From assembly GCF_014202315.1 (NCBI RefSeq), contig NZ_JACHGN010000012.1, positions 186,001 to 250,000 on the forward strand: a DNA stretch of 64,000 nt, written 5' to 3'. Below the pieces are notes generated by a model. That model searched no databases. It saw only the letters and a program-made list of their open reading frames with translations, and was not told the DNA's origin. Source of the stretch: Thermocatellispora tengchongensis (GTDB taxonomy: Bacteria > Actinomycetota > Actinomycetes > Streptosporangiales > Streptosporangiaceae). Shown here in pieces: positions 52,630-61,792 of the stretch. Numbering within the stretch: position 1 is the first letter of the stretch; the number at the start of each line of letters is the position of its first letter. Made by a program: the position numbers and the translations under genes.

Positions 52630-52686
52630 GGTGGAGGAACACTCCCGAGCCGGAGGTGGAAGGACGGGGCGGAGGATGTGGAGCCG

Positions 52687-52716
52687 TCAGTCGGGAGCGC
52701 GCATGCACACAGTGTA
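52687..52716 (-). promoter_or_regulatory. Possible leaderless leader peptide ahead of the ABC-F gene
   Basis: On the minus strand TACACT (52716-52711) is followed after six bases by ATG at 52704, opening a five-codon frame, MRAPD-stop, that ends at 52687. The 57 bases between it and the ABC-F start contain three CCTCC tracts that can pair with the GGGAG near the start. A translated leader controlling access to the ribosome site is an inference. Confidence 0.35.
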
Positions 52717-52759
52717 CGGTGACCGCGCCCACGCCTTCCGTTGGTTATTCACCAGGCCC

Positions 52760-53050
52760 GCCCCCGGCCGTTCACCCGCCCGGCGCAGATCCCCCACCCG
52801 CCCCGGCCATCGGCCACCCACCCGGCCCCGATCACCCGCCCGGCTCAGCCGCCGGTTACCCACCCGGCGCCGATCACCCGCCCGGCTCGGCCGCCGGTTA
52901 CCCACCCAGCGCCGATCACCGCCCCGGCTGCCGGTCACCCACCGCCCCAGCCCACCCCTCCGGCCCGACTGCCGGTCACCCGCCAGCCCGCTCACCCACC
53001 CCGGCGCTGACCGCCCGCCCCGGCGCTGACCGCCCGCCCGGCTCGCGCGC
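52760..53050. repeat. Degenerate ~42-bp tandem repeats downstream of the acVLRF1 gene
   Basis: Units built on GATCACCCGCCCGGCTC and GCCGGTTACCCACCC repeat roughly every 42 bp, with more diverged copies on both sides. The stop of the acVLRF1 gene (TCA at 53056-53058) is in GGCTCACCCACCCGGC, a sequence of the same kind. No gene is present between 52720 and 53055. Confidence 0.75.
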
Positions 53051-53055
53051 CCGGC

Positions 53056-55194
53056 TCACCCACCCGGCCCGGGTCGCTCGCCGGGCTCGACGACCCGCAC
53101 GCGCACGGCCCGGAAGTCGCGGGGCGTGTCCTGGAGCACCTGGAGCCGCGGGTCGGGCACGGTGAGGAACGGCCCGGCCTCCAGTGCGAACAGCGGGTCC
53201 AGCCGCCGGTCGCCCCGCAGCGCGTCCACCGACCGCCGGTCGCCGCCGAACACCACCGCCTCCAGCCTCCCCAGCCACGGCAGCAGCACCCGCGCCGCCG
53301 CATCGGCCGCCGCCTCCCGAGCCTGCCCCGCCTGCTGCCGCCTCCGCCGCGCGAACCGCTGCTGCGACCACCCGCCCGCCGCCGTGCGCCCCTGCACCAG
53401 CCGCGCCCCCACCTTCGACGCCACCAGCCGCTCCCCCTCGAACACCCCCGCCGCGTAGCCGCCCAGCCGCACCAGCACCACACCCACACACCGCTCCCGC
53501 AGCGCATGCGCCACCACCATCCCGACCAGCTCCCGGCCAAGATCCCCACCGAGGTCCCCGCCAAGATCGGGGCCGAGACCGAGATCGGGACCGGGGCCAC
53601 GATCCGGGCCGGGACCGGGACCGAGATCCGGGCCGGGACCGGGACCGGGATCCGGGCCGGGACCGGGACCGAGATCCGGGCCAAGGCCGCCCTCCCGGCC
53701 CTGGCGATCCTGGCGGGTCGCCGGGGCCCCAGCGGACCCGATCCCCCGCCTCCGCTCGCCGGGCACACCATCCCCTTCCGGCAGGCCCGCGTGCCCCAGA
53801 CCGGCCTCGCGAAATGCCGACGACCCGGCCAGACCACCCTCCGACCTCCGCTCGCCCGGCACACCATCCCCTTCCGGCAGGCCCGCGTGCCCCAGACCGG
53901 CCTCGCGAAATGCCGACGACCCGGCCAGACCACCCCCCGACCTCCGCTCGCCCGGCACACCATCCCCTTCCGTGGGGAGAGCCCGCCCCTCCCCATCCGG
54001 CCCGAGGTCTGAGCCGGAGGCATCGCCCCGGCCCATGGGGACGTCCCCATCCGTGCGCGAGCCGGTCACACCAGGGGGTGCCGGGTCATCGCCGCCACCG
54101 GAACCGTCCTCCCTCCGGGCGGACCGGCCAAAGGCGGCTACGCGGCCCCTGGCTGGGGCGGAGGGCCCCCAGGAAGGACGATCCGGGGTCACACCATGGC
54201 CGGCATCCCCGCCCCGCTCAGAGCCCTCCTGAGCCGCGCGGCGGGAGGCCGGAGCCGGCGCTGGAGCAGGCGACCGATCCGTGCCGGAGACAGGGTGCCA
54301 CTCCGAGTTCGGCACCCCGTCTTGCCCGGCCGGCGAAGGATCCGTGCCGGAGACAGGGTGACGCTCCGAACTCGGCACCCCCGCCTCCCCAGCCGGCGAA
54401 CGATCCGGACCAGAGGCACGGCCCCACTCCGAACTCGGCACCCCCTCCTGCCCGGCCGGCGAGCAATCCGGACCAGAGGCACGACCCCACTCCGAACTCG
54501 GCACCGCCTCCTCCCCAGCCGACGGCCGGGCGGGGCCGGTACTCCGGTCGCGGGCGGTCTCCGGGCCCGGCTCGGCCGGCGTGGCATCCTCGTGCTCCGG
54601 GCGGGCGCACCCCTCACCATCGGGGCCATGATCGGAGCCGCGCGCCCTGCCCCTGCCGGGCAGGAGATCGCCACCCGGCACAAGGTCGCCCAACCCCTCC
54701 CCGCCGGGCACGAAGTCCGTGCCTGGCGCCCCTTCCCCAGGGGACACCCGATCCCCGGAAGGCACAGCGCCCACAGCTCCCACGTCGCCCGCAGGAACGA
54801 TCTCCCTGCCGACCGCCAAATGCCCATCCGGCACCCGGCCCTCAGGGACCACCCGATCCCCGTCGGACATCGCGCCCTCGCGGGCCACCTGGTCCCCATC
54901 CGGCACCACCCCCTTGCCGGACACCGGTTCCCCATCCGGCACCTCCCCGGCAACCACCCCCTTGCCCGGCGCCGCGTCCCCGCCCGGGAGGGGTGGGAAG
55001 GGGATGTGGATCTCGGCGGTGGCGCCGTCGGTGGCGGTGAGGTGGAGGGTGCCGGGGGCGGCGGTGACGGTGAAGGGGCCGTGGCGGGTGCGGAAACCGG
55101 TGATCCAATGATTCAGGCGCTCGGGGGCGACGGTTACCCAGCGTCCACCACCGCGTGCCGGGCCCGTGGCCCGGGAGTCCGCTCGGCCGCTCAC
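53056..55194 (-). CDS. acVLRF1-type peptidyl-tRNA release factor with a giant insert
   Basis: The ends match the actinobacterial Vms1-like release factor (acVLRF1) family, which frees stalled peptides from ribosomes. The N-terminal ~72 residues read GGRWVTVAPERLNHWITGF to IPFPPLPGG. The C-terminal 159 residues hold VLVRLGGYAAGVFEGERLVA, the Gln-containing loop AAGGWSQQRFARRR, and FGGDRRSVDAL. Family members are normally about 200-250 residues; this one is 712 because about 480 residues of repeats separate the two parts. GTG 55194 is my best start; GTG 55218 is equally in frame and neither has a good ribosome site. Confidence 0.78.
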   Translation of the reverse strand: MSGRADSRATGPARGGGRWVTVAPERLNHWITGFRTRHGPFTVTAAPGTLHLTATDGATAEIHIPFPPLPGGDAAPGKGVVAGEVPDGEPVSGKGVVPDGDQVAREGAMSDGDRVVPEGRVPDGHLAVGREIVPAGDVGAVGAVPSGDRVSPGEGAPGTDFVPGGEGLGDLVPGGDLLPGRGRARGSDHGPDGEGCARPEHEDATPAEPGPETARDRSTGPARPSAGEEAVPSSEWGRASGPDCSPAGQEGVPSSEWGRASGPDRSPAGEAGVPSSERHPVSGTDPSPAGQDGVPNSEWHPVSGTDRSPAPAPAPASRRAAQEGSERGGDAGHGVTPDRPSWGPSAPARGRVAAFGRSARREDGSGGGDDPAPPGVTGSRTDGDVPMGRGDASGSDLGPDGEGRALPTEGDGVPGERRSGGGLAGSSAFREAGLGHAGLPEGDGVPGERRSEGGLAGSSAFREAGLGHAGLPEGDGVPGERRRGIGSAGAPATRQDRQGREGGLGPDLGPGPGPDPGPGPGPDLGPGPGPDRGPGPDLGLGPDLGGDLGGDLGRELVGMVVAHALRERCVGVVLVRLGGYAAGVFEGERLVASKVGARLVQGRTAAGGWSQQRFARRRRQQAGQAREAAADAAARVLLPWLGRLEAVVFGGDRRSVDALRGDRRLDPLFALEAGPFLTVPDPRLQVLQDTPRDFRAVRVRVVEPGERPGPGG
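53536..54978 (-). repeat. In-frame repeat insert within the acVLRF1 gene
   Basis: The insert holds several tandem arrays: 24-bp units (53601-53682; 8 codons, GPGPGPDL), 96-bp units (53749-53844, 53845-53940 and a partial third; 32 codons) and 63-bp units (anchors at 54308, 54371, 54434, 54497; 21 codons). All are multiples of three, and the frame stays open for the whole 1.44 kb. Confidence 0.88.
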
Positions 55195-55302
55195 GGTACG
55201 TGAGGTTACCCTCGTCACCGCGTGTTCGAAGAGTGGGCGAAATGTGGATGAACTTAGCCTCACGGAGCGTATATCACTCCCTGTAGGGAGCATCATCTGA
55301 AC

Positions 55303-56475
55303 GTGCCGGGCAGAACTCCTCTCCTTCCGCCCGCCGAGGCGCAGATGCCCTCGGCCGTCTCGCCGATCGTCGATCTCGACACCGGCGGGGTCATCGCGCT
55401 GTGGGCGGCAGCCGAACCAACCGGCGGTCCCGGCGGCGCGCCGGCCGTCGTCGATGTGGCTCGTGCCGCCCTCCACGCGGCGAGGCGCGAGACCTCACTC
55501 CCCCTCGTGCTGCGGATCTCCGCGCAGTCGGTGATCGACGCCGGGTCGGCCGGGCTGGCTCCCCTGCACGAGGCCCTGCGTGTGGCCGGACGCCGCCCGC
55601 GGGAGGTGATTCTGACCGTCGAGGGCGGCTTCGCGCCGGGTGACCGGCGGCGGCTGCTGGCCGCGCTGGACGGTCTGCGCGCGATCGGCTACCTGGTGGC
55701 GCTGGGGGACGTGGGCACGGGCCACATGCCCATGGACCTGGCCGCCGACGCGGCGCCGTACCTCATGGTGCTCTCGCCGCGCCTGGTGGGGCGGGTGCCG
55801 CGCGACCCGCGCGCCGAGGCGCTGGGGCGCTCGCTGGCCGCGCTGGCCCGCAACGTGGGCGCGCACGTGCTGGTGCCGGAGGTGAGCGAGGAGGCTCAGC
55901 TCGCGGCGGTGCGGTCGTGGGAGGTGCGCCTGGCGCACGGCCCGCTGCTCAAGCCGGGCCCGTCGGGACGGGTGCACGTGCCGCTGCCGGTGCCGGAGGA
56001 GGCGCCGATCGCGGGCATGCTCGGCCCGCGGGTGCAGGAGATGCTGCTGCCCGCGGTCACCATGGACGAGCACGCCACCGCCGAGGAGGCGATAGAGGCG
56101 TTCGGCAGCGAGCCCTCGATCACCAGCGTGATCCTGGTGGACGAGTACCAGCGCCCGCGCGGCAGCCTGGACCGCAGCCGGTTCATGCTCTCGGTGGCCA
56201 GCAGGTACGGCTACGCCCTGCACGGTAAGAAGCCCGCCATCCGCCTGGCCGACCCGCCCCGTACGGTGCCCAAAACGACCCCCGCCATCGCGGCGATGCA
56301 GGTGGCCGGCCGGGACAACGAGCGGGTCTACGACGATCTCGTGGTGACCGACGAGATGGGCCGGTGCATGGGCATCCTGCGGGTGAGCGACCTGATCCGG
56401 CAGGTGTCGGGGCAGCCGGGCCTGGCCCCGAGCGGGCCGCTGAACTCCCCCGGACGGCACCAGCGCGGCGCCTGA
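55303..56475 (+). CDS. Degenerate EAL domain with C-terminal CBS domains
   Basis: A 390-residue cytoplasmic protein. The first half (about 20-230) follows the EAL phosphodiesterase fold but lacks its catalytic residues: the E-x-L motif is absent, DDFG is GDVG, and EGVE is PEVS. Activity on cyclic-di-GMP is therefore unlikely. The second half holds CBS-type repeats (MLLPAVTMDEHATAEEAIEA and VVTDEMGRCMGILRVSDLI), which usually bind adenine nucleotides. The GTG at 55303 has AGGGAG twelve bases upstream; an ATG at 55345 is an alternative. It is divergent from the acVLRF1 gene. Confidence 0.78.
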   Translation: MPGRTPLLPPAEAQMPSAVSPIVDLDTGGVIALWAAAEPTGGPGGAPAVVDVARAALHAARRETSLPLVLRISAQSVIDAGSAGLAPLHEALRVAGRRPREVILTVEGGFAPGDRRRLLAALDGLRAIGYLVALGDVGTGHMPMDLAADAAPYLMVLSPRLVGRVPRDPRAEALGRSLAALARNVGAHVLVPEVSEEAQLAAVRSWEVRLAHGPLLKPGPSGRVHVPLPVPEEAPIAGMLGPRVQEMLLPAVTMDEHATAEEAIEAFGSEPSITSVILVDEYQRPRGSLDRSRFMLSVASRYGYALHGKKPAIRLADPPRTVPKTTPAIAAMQVAGRDNERVYDDLVVTDEMGRCMGILRVSDLIRQVSGQPGLAPSGPLNSPGRHQRGA

Positions 56476-56503
56476 CGCCGCGCGGCGCCACGAGGTGCCG
56501 TAC

Positions 56504-56587
56504 CACGTCGTGCCATGCCACGACGTGCCATGACACGACGTGCCATGACAGGATCGGGCGCCCGGCCACGAGCGTGGTCGTGGCCGG
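56504..56587. terminator. 15-bp repeat and bidirectional terminator before hisG
   Basis: Three units of CACGACGTGCCATGA (the first diverged) run 56504-56548. A perfect 10-bp stem, CCGGCCACGA-6-TCGTGGCCGG (56562-56587), follows, between the convergent EAL-CBS and hisG genes. Confidence 0.75.
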
Positions 56588-56596
56588 GGCTGAGGG

Positions 56597-57442
56597 TCAC
56601 AGGCGGGCGGCGTAGATGTCGGTGACCAGGATGGCGCGGGCGCCGATGTCCCAGAGCTGGTCCATGACCTGCTGGTGGCCCTTGCGGCGGACCATGGCGC
56701 GCACGGCCACCCAGCCCTCGCGGTGCAGCGGCGAGACCGTCGGGCCCTCGACGCCGGGCGTGATCGCGATGGCCTTGTCGATCTGCTCGGCCTTGATGTC
56801 GTAGTCCATCATCACGAAGTCGCGGGCCACCATCACGCCCTGCAGCCGCCGGATGAGCTGCTCCAGGCCGTTGGCGTGGGGCACGCCGGCGCGCTTGATC
56901 AGGATCGCCTCGGAGCGCATGATCGGCTCGCCGAAGACCTCCAGCCCGACGTTGCGCAGCGTGGTGCCGGTCTCGACGACGTCGGCGACCGCGTCGGCCA
57001 CGCCGAGCCGGATCGCGGTCTCGACGGCGCCGTCCAGCTTGATCACGCGGGCGTCCACGCCGGCCTCGGCGAGGTGCTTTTCGACCAGGCCGGTGTAGGA
57101 CGTGGCCACGCGCAGCCCGGACAGGTCGTGCACCGAGCTGAACTGGCCGGCCTTGCCGGCGAAGCGGAAGGTGGAGCCGCCGAAGCCGAGCGGCAGGATC
57201 TCCTCGGCGGGCGCGCCGGAGTCGTGCAGCATGTCGCGGCCGGTGATGCCGCCGTCGAGCGTGCCCTCGCCGACGTAGACGGCGATGTCGCGCGGGCGCA
57301 GGAAGAACAGCTCGCAGGAGTTCTCGGGGTCGACGACCACGAGTTCCTTGCTGTCCTTGCGGTTGCGGTAGCCGGCCTCTTTCAGGATGGCCTGGGCGGC
57401 CTCGGCGAGCGCGCCCTTGTTGGGTACTGCCAGTCGGAGCAT
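56597..57442 (-). CDS. hisG: ATP phosphoribosyltransferase (long form)
   Basis: First enzyme of histidine synthesis, joining ATP and PRPP. At 281 residues it is the long form, whose C-terminal ACT-like domain binds histidine for feedback control. Recognisable segments are LRLAVPNKGALAEAA, the PRPP loop DAVADVVETGTTLRNVGL, and the C-terminal TVSPLHREGWVAVRAMV. It follows hisE by 67 bp, with a hairpin (GGCCGGGC / GCCCGGCC) at the junction. Confidence 0.96.
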   Translation of the reverse strand: MLRLAVPNKGALAEAAQAILKEAGYRNRKDSKELVVVDPENSCELFFLRPRDIAVYVGEGTLDGGITGRDMLHDSGAPAEEILPLGFGGSTFRFAGKAGQFSSVHDLSGLRVATSYTGLVEKHLAEAGVDARVIKLDGAVETAIRLGVADAVADVVETGTTLRNVGLEVFGEPIMRSEAILIKRAGVPHANGLEQLIRRLQGVMVARDFVMMDYDIKAEQIDKAIAITPGVEGPTVSPLHREGWVAVRAMVRRKGHQQVMDQLWDIGARAILVTDIYAARL

Positions 57443-57509
57443 GGTTGTTCGGTTCCTCGGATGCGGGGACGGACGCGGGGCAGGTGCCGTGGCCGGGCGG
57501 GCGCCCGGC

Positions 57510-57773
57510 CTACAGATGCTTGTAGACCTGCTCCAGCCCGATGCCGCGGGCCAGCATGAGGACCTGCACGTGGTACAGGAGCTGGGAGATCTCCTCGGCG
57601 GCCCGCTCGTCGGACTCGTACTCGGCCGCCATCCAGCTCTCCGCGGCCTCCTCGACGACCTTCTTGCCGATGGCATGGACGCCGGCGTCCAGCGCGGCGA
57701 CGGTGCCCGAGCCCGGGGGCCGGGTGCGCGCCTTCTCGGACAGCTCGGCGAACAGCTCTTCGAAGGTCTTCAT
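57510..57773 (-). CDS. hisE: Phosphoribosyl-ATP diphosphatase
   Basis: Second step of histidine synthesis, splitting diphosphate from phosphoribosyl-ATP. The 87-residue all-helical MazG-like protein shows [18 protein letters not shown] and the metal-binding [14 protein letters not shown]. The order hisE-hisG is usual in actinobacteria. The 206-bp spacer to the upstream transporter gene contains short GTCCCCGCT repeats. Confidence 0.95.
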   Translation of the reverse strand: MKTFEELFAELSEKARTRPPGSGTVAALDAGVHAIGKKVVEEAAESWMAAEYESDERAAEEISQLLYHVQVLMLARGIGLEQVYKHL

Positions 57774-57979
57774 CGTCTCTCTCGGCGTTCGGTGGAGGCG
57801 CCGCGCGTGCGGCGGCGCTCTGGCCGCCGCACCTGCGCGGTGGCCCCCTCCAGCGTAACGGGGACGGGCGGGCGGCGGTGCGCGCCGCCCGCCCGCGTGT
57901 CCCCGCGGGTCCGCGCGTGTCCCCTGTGTCCCGGCCGTGGCCCCGCTGTGTCCCCGCTGTGTCCCCGCTGTGGCGCCGG

Positions 57980-58852
57980 CTAGGCCGCGTAGCCGGCGAC
58001 GAAGTGGCCGGGCTCGGCCTCCACCAGCGGTTCCACCGCCCACGCGGGCTCGGCGGGCCGCTCGGCGTCCACGTCCCACTTCTCGTGCAGGCGCGGCACG
58101 GAGTCCAGCAGCTTGATCGTGTACGGGTGCAGCGGGTTGCCGAAGACCAGGTTCGTCGGGCCCATCTCCACGATGGAGCCGCGCCGCAGCACGATCGTGC
58201 GCTCGCTGACGTAGTTGCCCAGCGACAGGTCGTGGGTGATGAACAGCACGCCGAGCCCGCGGGCCTTGAGGTCGGCGAGCAGGTTGAGCACGTCGATGCG
58301 GGTCGAGGCGTCCAGCATGCTGGTGATCTCGTCGGCGACCAGGAGCTTGATGTCCAGCAGCAGCGCCCGCGCGATCAGCAGCCGCTGGAGCTGGCCGCCG
58401 CTGAGCTGGTGGGGGTACTTGCCCAGCACCTCGCCCGGGTTGAGCCGCACGGCCTCCACCGCCGCCTCGATCTTCTCGGCCCACTCCTCGCGCGGCACCC
58501 GCGGGAAGTACTCCTCCTTGATCATGGCGAACACGCGGTCGGCGCGGAAGACGGGGTTGTAGCAGCTGAACGGGTCCTGGAAGACCCCCTGGACGTCGCG
58601 GTAGTACTCCTTGAGCGCCGGGCCGCGATAGGCCGAGATGTCGGCGCCGTCGAAGGTGACCTTGCCCCGGGTGACCGAGGCCAGGCGCAGGATCATCCGG
58701 CCGATGGTGCTCTTGCCGCTGCCGCTCTCGCCGATGAGCGAGACGACCTCGCCCACGCCGACGTCAAAGCTGACGTCGCGGACGGCGGTCATGGTGGCGC
58801 CGCCGAACGCGCCGGTGCGGTAGTCCTTGGAGATGGAGTGCAGGCTCAGCAT
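57980..58852 (-). CDS. Oligopeptide/oligosaccharide ABC importer ATPase (DppF type)
   Basis: A 290-residue ATPase with Walker [10 protein letters not shown], signature [12 protein letters not shown] and Walker [13 protein letters not shown]. The C-terminal [15 protein letters not shown] segment is typical of the Opp/Dpp group. It lies 4 bp after the partner ATPase gene and is the last gene of the transporter operon. In relatives such transporters move either peptides or beta-linked sugars; the upstream mannosidase favours sugars. Confidence 0.9.
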   Translation of the reverse strand: MLSLHSISKDYRTGAFGGATMTAVRDVSFDVGVGEVVSLIGESGSGKSTIGRMILRLASVTRGKVTFDGADISAYRGPALKEYYRDVQGVFQDPFSCYNPVFRADRVFAMIKEEYFPRVPREEWAEKIEAAVEAVRLNPGEVLGKYPHQLSGGQLQRLLIARALLLDIKLLVADEITSMLDASTRIDVLNLLADLKARGLGVLFITHDLSLGNYVSERTIVLRRGSIVEMGPTNLVFGNPLHPYTIKLLDSVPRLHEKWDVDAERPAEPAWAVEPLVEAEPGHFVAGYAA

Positions 58853-58856
58853 CGGC

Positions 58857-59804
58857 TCACGCCTTGCAGCAGGCGACGAGGTGGCCGGGCGCGACCTCCA
58901 CTGCGGGCGGCTGCTCGCCGCACTTGTCGAAGGCGAGCGGGCAGCGGTCGCGGAAGCGGCATCCGGCGGGCGGGTTCAGCAGCGAGGGCGGGCTGCCGGG
59001 GATGCCGGCCAGCTTGCGCTCGGCGTACTGGACGCCGACCTCGGGCAGCGAGTTGATCAGGGCCTTGGTGTACGGGTGGCGCGGCGCCCGCACGACCGTG
59101 TCGGCCGGGGCCTTCTCGGCGAGCTTGCCGGCGTACATGACCATGATGGTGTCGGCGATCTGGTGGGTGAGCGAGATGTCGTGCGTGATGAAGATCATGC
59201 TCTTGACGAATCCGCGGTTGCGGAACCCGGCCAGGGTCGTGGCCACCGCCTTCTGGGTGGAGACGTCCAGGGCGGAGGTGACCTCGTCGGCGATCAGCAG
59301 CGACGGGTCGAGCAGCGTGGAGATCACCATGACCATGCGCTGCTTCATGCCGCCCGACAGCTCGATCGGGTACTTGCCCAGCACCTCCGCCGGCAGCTCG
59401 ACCAGGTCCAGGCGGCGGCCCAGCTCCTCCTCCACGCTCTTGTAGCGCACGCCGTGCGAGTCGAGCAGGTCGGCCACCATCTTGCCGATCTTGCGGGTGG
59501 GGTTGAGCGCGCTCATCGCGTACTGCGGGATGAGCGAGACCTCCTTGTAGCGGAAGCGGTTCATGGCGCCGTCGTCGCCGATCGGCAGCTCCTTGCCGTC
59601 CAGCTCGACCGTGCCGCCGACGTGGCGCATGCGGCCGTCCATCCGGATCAGGCTCTTGCCGAGGGTGCTCTTGCCGCTGCCGGACTCGCCGGCCAGGCCG
59701 AGTATCTCGCCGTCCCCGACCTCGAACGTCACGCCGTCGAGCGCCTTCACCGCGCCGCGCAGCGTACGGTAGTGGACCGTCAGGTCGCTGACCCGCAGTG
59801 CCAT
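58857..59804 (-). CDS. Oligopeptide/oligosaccharide ABC importer ATPase (DppD type)
   Basis: A 315-residue ATPase with Walker [10 protein letters not shown], signature LSGGMKQRMVM and Walker B LLIADEVTSALD. The C-terminal four-cysteine region (CRFRDRCPLAFDKC...CC) is characteristic of the Opp/Dpp family and may hold an iron-sulfur cluster. Its ATG overlaps the permease stop by one base. Confidence 0.92.
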   Translation of the reverse strand: MALRVSDLTVHYRTLRGAVKALDGVTFEVGDGEILGLAGESGSGKSTLGKSLIRMDGRMRHVGGTVELDGKELPIGDDGAMNRFRYKEVSLIPQYAMSALNPTRKIGKMVADLLDSHGVRYKSVEEELGRRLDLVELPAEVLGKYPIELSGGMKQRMVMVISTLLDPSLLIADEVTSALDVSTQKAVATTLAGFRNRGFVKSMIFITHDISLTHQIADTIMVMYAGKLAEKAPADTVVRAPRHPYTKALINSLPEVGVQYAERKLAGIPGSPPSLLNPPAGCRFRDRCPLAFDKCGEQPPAVEVAPGHLVACCKA

Positions 59805-60736
59805 CACATCTCCCTCAGCCGCGGGTTGAACACCTCGTCGAGCCCGACGTTCATCACGTACAGCGCCCCCACCACCGCGGTGATGCCGAGGCCGGGCGGC
59901 ACGAACCACCACCACAGGCCGAGCTGCAGGGCGCTCCAGCGCACCGCGTTGTTCAGCATCAGCCCCAGCGACATGCCGTCGGTCGGGCCGAGGCCGATGA
60001 AGTCGAGCGTGGCCGCGGCGAGCACGGCGCCGCCGAACAGCAGGATGAAGGTCATGAACAGGTAGGAGCTCATGTTCGGCGCGATGTCCCTGGTGATGAT
60101 CTTCCAGGTCGGTACGCCGCTGAGCCTGGCCAGGTCCACGAAGTCGCGCGAGGCCAGCGTGAGCGTCTGCGAGCGCACGGCGCGGGCCGCCCACGGCCAG
60201 GAGGTGAACCCGATGAACAGGGCCTCCACCATGACGCCGCGCACCTTGAGGTAGGCCGCGATGATGATCAGCACGGCCAGGGTGGGGATGACCAGGAGGA
60301 TGTTGGTGAGCATGTTCAGCACCTCGTCCACCAGGCCGCCGCGGTATCCGGCCACGAAGCCGACCGCCATGCCGACGATCGCGGCCAGGCCGCCGCCCAG
60401 CGCGCCCACCAGGAACGTCGAGCGCAGGCCGTGCAGGAACTGGGCCAGGACGTCCTGGCCGAACATCGTGGTGCCCATGAGCCACTCGCCGCCGGGGCTC
60501 TGCCCGGGGGTGCCGAGGTACTCGGTGGGCGAGTTGGTGTGCACCAGCGGGCCGACCACGCCCAGGACCAGCAGGGCCAGCACCACGATCAGGCCGCCCA
60601 CCAGCTTCTTGTTGCGCAGCGCGAAGTACAGGGTGTCGCCGCCGCGCCTGGCCGCCACCGGCGCGGGGGCGGCGGGCTGCCCCGGCGCGGCGCCGCCGCT
60701 CTCGGCGGGCAGGCTGATCTGGTCCGCTTGGCTCAT
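59804..60736 (-). CDS. ABC importer permease (DppC type)
   Basis: A 310-residue permease with an Ala/Pro-rich cytoplasmic N-terminus, then about six helices. The ATPase-coupling motif lies in SRDFVDLARLSGVPTWKIITRDIAPN. The periplasm-facing loop after helix one, typical of DppC, holds TTMFGQDVLAQFLHGLR. Its start overlaps the dppB-type gene by ATGA. Confidence 0.92.
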   Translation of the reverse strand: MSQADQISLPAESGGAAPGQPAAPAPVAARRGGDTLYFALRNKKLVGGLIVVLALLVLGVVGPLVHTNSPTEYLGTPGQSPGGEWLMGTTMFGQDVLAQFLHGLRSTFLVGALGGGLAAIVGMAVGFVAGYRGGLVDEVLNMLTNILLVIPTLAVLIIIAAYLKVRGVMVEALFIGFTSWPWAARAVRSQTLTLASRDFVDLARLSGVPTWKIITRDIAPNMSSYLFMTFILLFGGAVLAAATLDFIGLGPTDGMSLGLMLNNAVRWSALQLGLWWWFVPPGLGITAVVGALYVMNVGLDEVFNPRLREM

Positions 60737-61728
60737 GCCCCTGCTCCTTGCAGACGGACCCTGGTCCGCGGATCGACCAGGGTGTAGACGGCGTCGATGA
60801 TGAAGTTGGCGATCAGCACGCCGAGCACGATGAACAGGAACACCCCTTGCAGCAGGAAGAAGTCCTGGCTGTTGATGGCCTGGAGGATCAGGTAACCGAT
60901 GCCGGGATAGGAGAAGACGATCTCGGTGACCAGCGCGCCCGCCACGATCGTGCCGAGCTGCAGGGCCAGGCCGGTGATCTGCGGCAGCACCGCGTTCCTG
61001 AAGGCGTAGTCGCGCACCAGCTTGCCGCGCGCCCCCAGCGCCAGCAGGTAGTTGGAGTAGTCGGCCTCCAGCTCGTAGATGATCAGGTTGCGCATGCCGA
61101 TCGCCCAGCCGCCGAACATGACCAGGAACAGCGAGGCGAACGGCAGCACCCAGTGCGCCAGCAGGCTGCCCAGGAACTCCGGCGACCACGAGGGGGTCAG
61201 CGAGAAGCTGTAGGCGTGCGAGACCGGGAAGATGCCGGCGACGATGGCCAGCGACCAGGCCAGCAGCAGCGCCAGCCACATGTACGGCGTGGCGGTCAGG
61301 ATGTAGCCGACCGGCAGGATCGTGTTGTCCAGCCACTTGCGGCGCGCGGCGAACGCGCCGAACCGGTTGCCGGCCCACCAGCTCAGCAGGATGGCCGGGA
61401 TGAGCAGCGCCAGGGTGTAGGGGATGGCGCGCACGATCAGGTCGCTGACCGGGGTGGGGAAGGCCCAGATGCTCAGGCCCAGGTCGCCGCGGAGCAGCGC
61501 CCCCCAGAAGTTCATGTACTGCTCCCACACGGGCACGTCGAGCCCGAACAGGTTGCGGTAGTGGGCGTTCATCGCGTCCACGGAGGCGGGGTCGGCGACC
61601 TGGGCCCGCGCGACCAGGCCCTGGATCGGGTCGCCCGGCATGAACCGCGGGATCATCCAGTTGATCGTCACCGCCGCGAAGAACGTCAGCGCGTATATGA
61701 GCAGTTTCCTGCCGAAGTACTGTCGCAA
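60733..61728 (-). CDS. ABC importer permease (DppB type)
   Basis: A 331-residue permease with about six helices. The N-terminus GRKLLIYALTFFAAVTINWMIPRFMPGDP is the DppB signature (core TINWMIPRFMPGDP), and the coupling motif is in ADYSNYLLALGARGKLVRDYAFRNAVLP. The TTG at 61728 has GGGAGG upstream. It follows the binding-protein gene by 64 bp. Confidence 0.92.
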   Translation of the reverse strand: MRQYFGRKLLIYALTFFAAVTINWMIPRFMPGDPIQGLVARAQVADPASVDAMNAHYRNLFGLDVPVWEQYMNFWGALLRGDLGLSIWAFPTPVSDLIVRAIPYTLALLIPAILLSWWAGNRFGAFAARRKWLDNTILPVGYILTATPYMWLALLLAWSLAIVAGIFPVSHAYSFSLTPSWSPEFLGSLLAHWVLPFASLFLVMFGGWAIGMRNLIIYELEADYSNYLLALGARGKLVRDYAFRNAVLPQITGLALQLGTIVAGALVTEIVFSYPGIGYLILQAINSQDFFLLQGVFLFIVLGVLIANFIIDAVYTLVDPRTRVRLQGAGA

Positions 61729-61792
61729 GCGGTCCTCCCGGTCCGCGTCGGGCGCGCTCCCCCGCGCGGGGCGGGGAAGCGCGCCATGGATG

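Noticed and set aside
53184-55040. A 618-codon plus-strand frame opposite the acVLRF1 insert
   Set aside because: It is open because in-frame repeats of GC-rich codons lack stops on both strands. The conserved ends of acVLRF1 fix the minus strand as coding.
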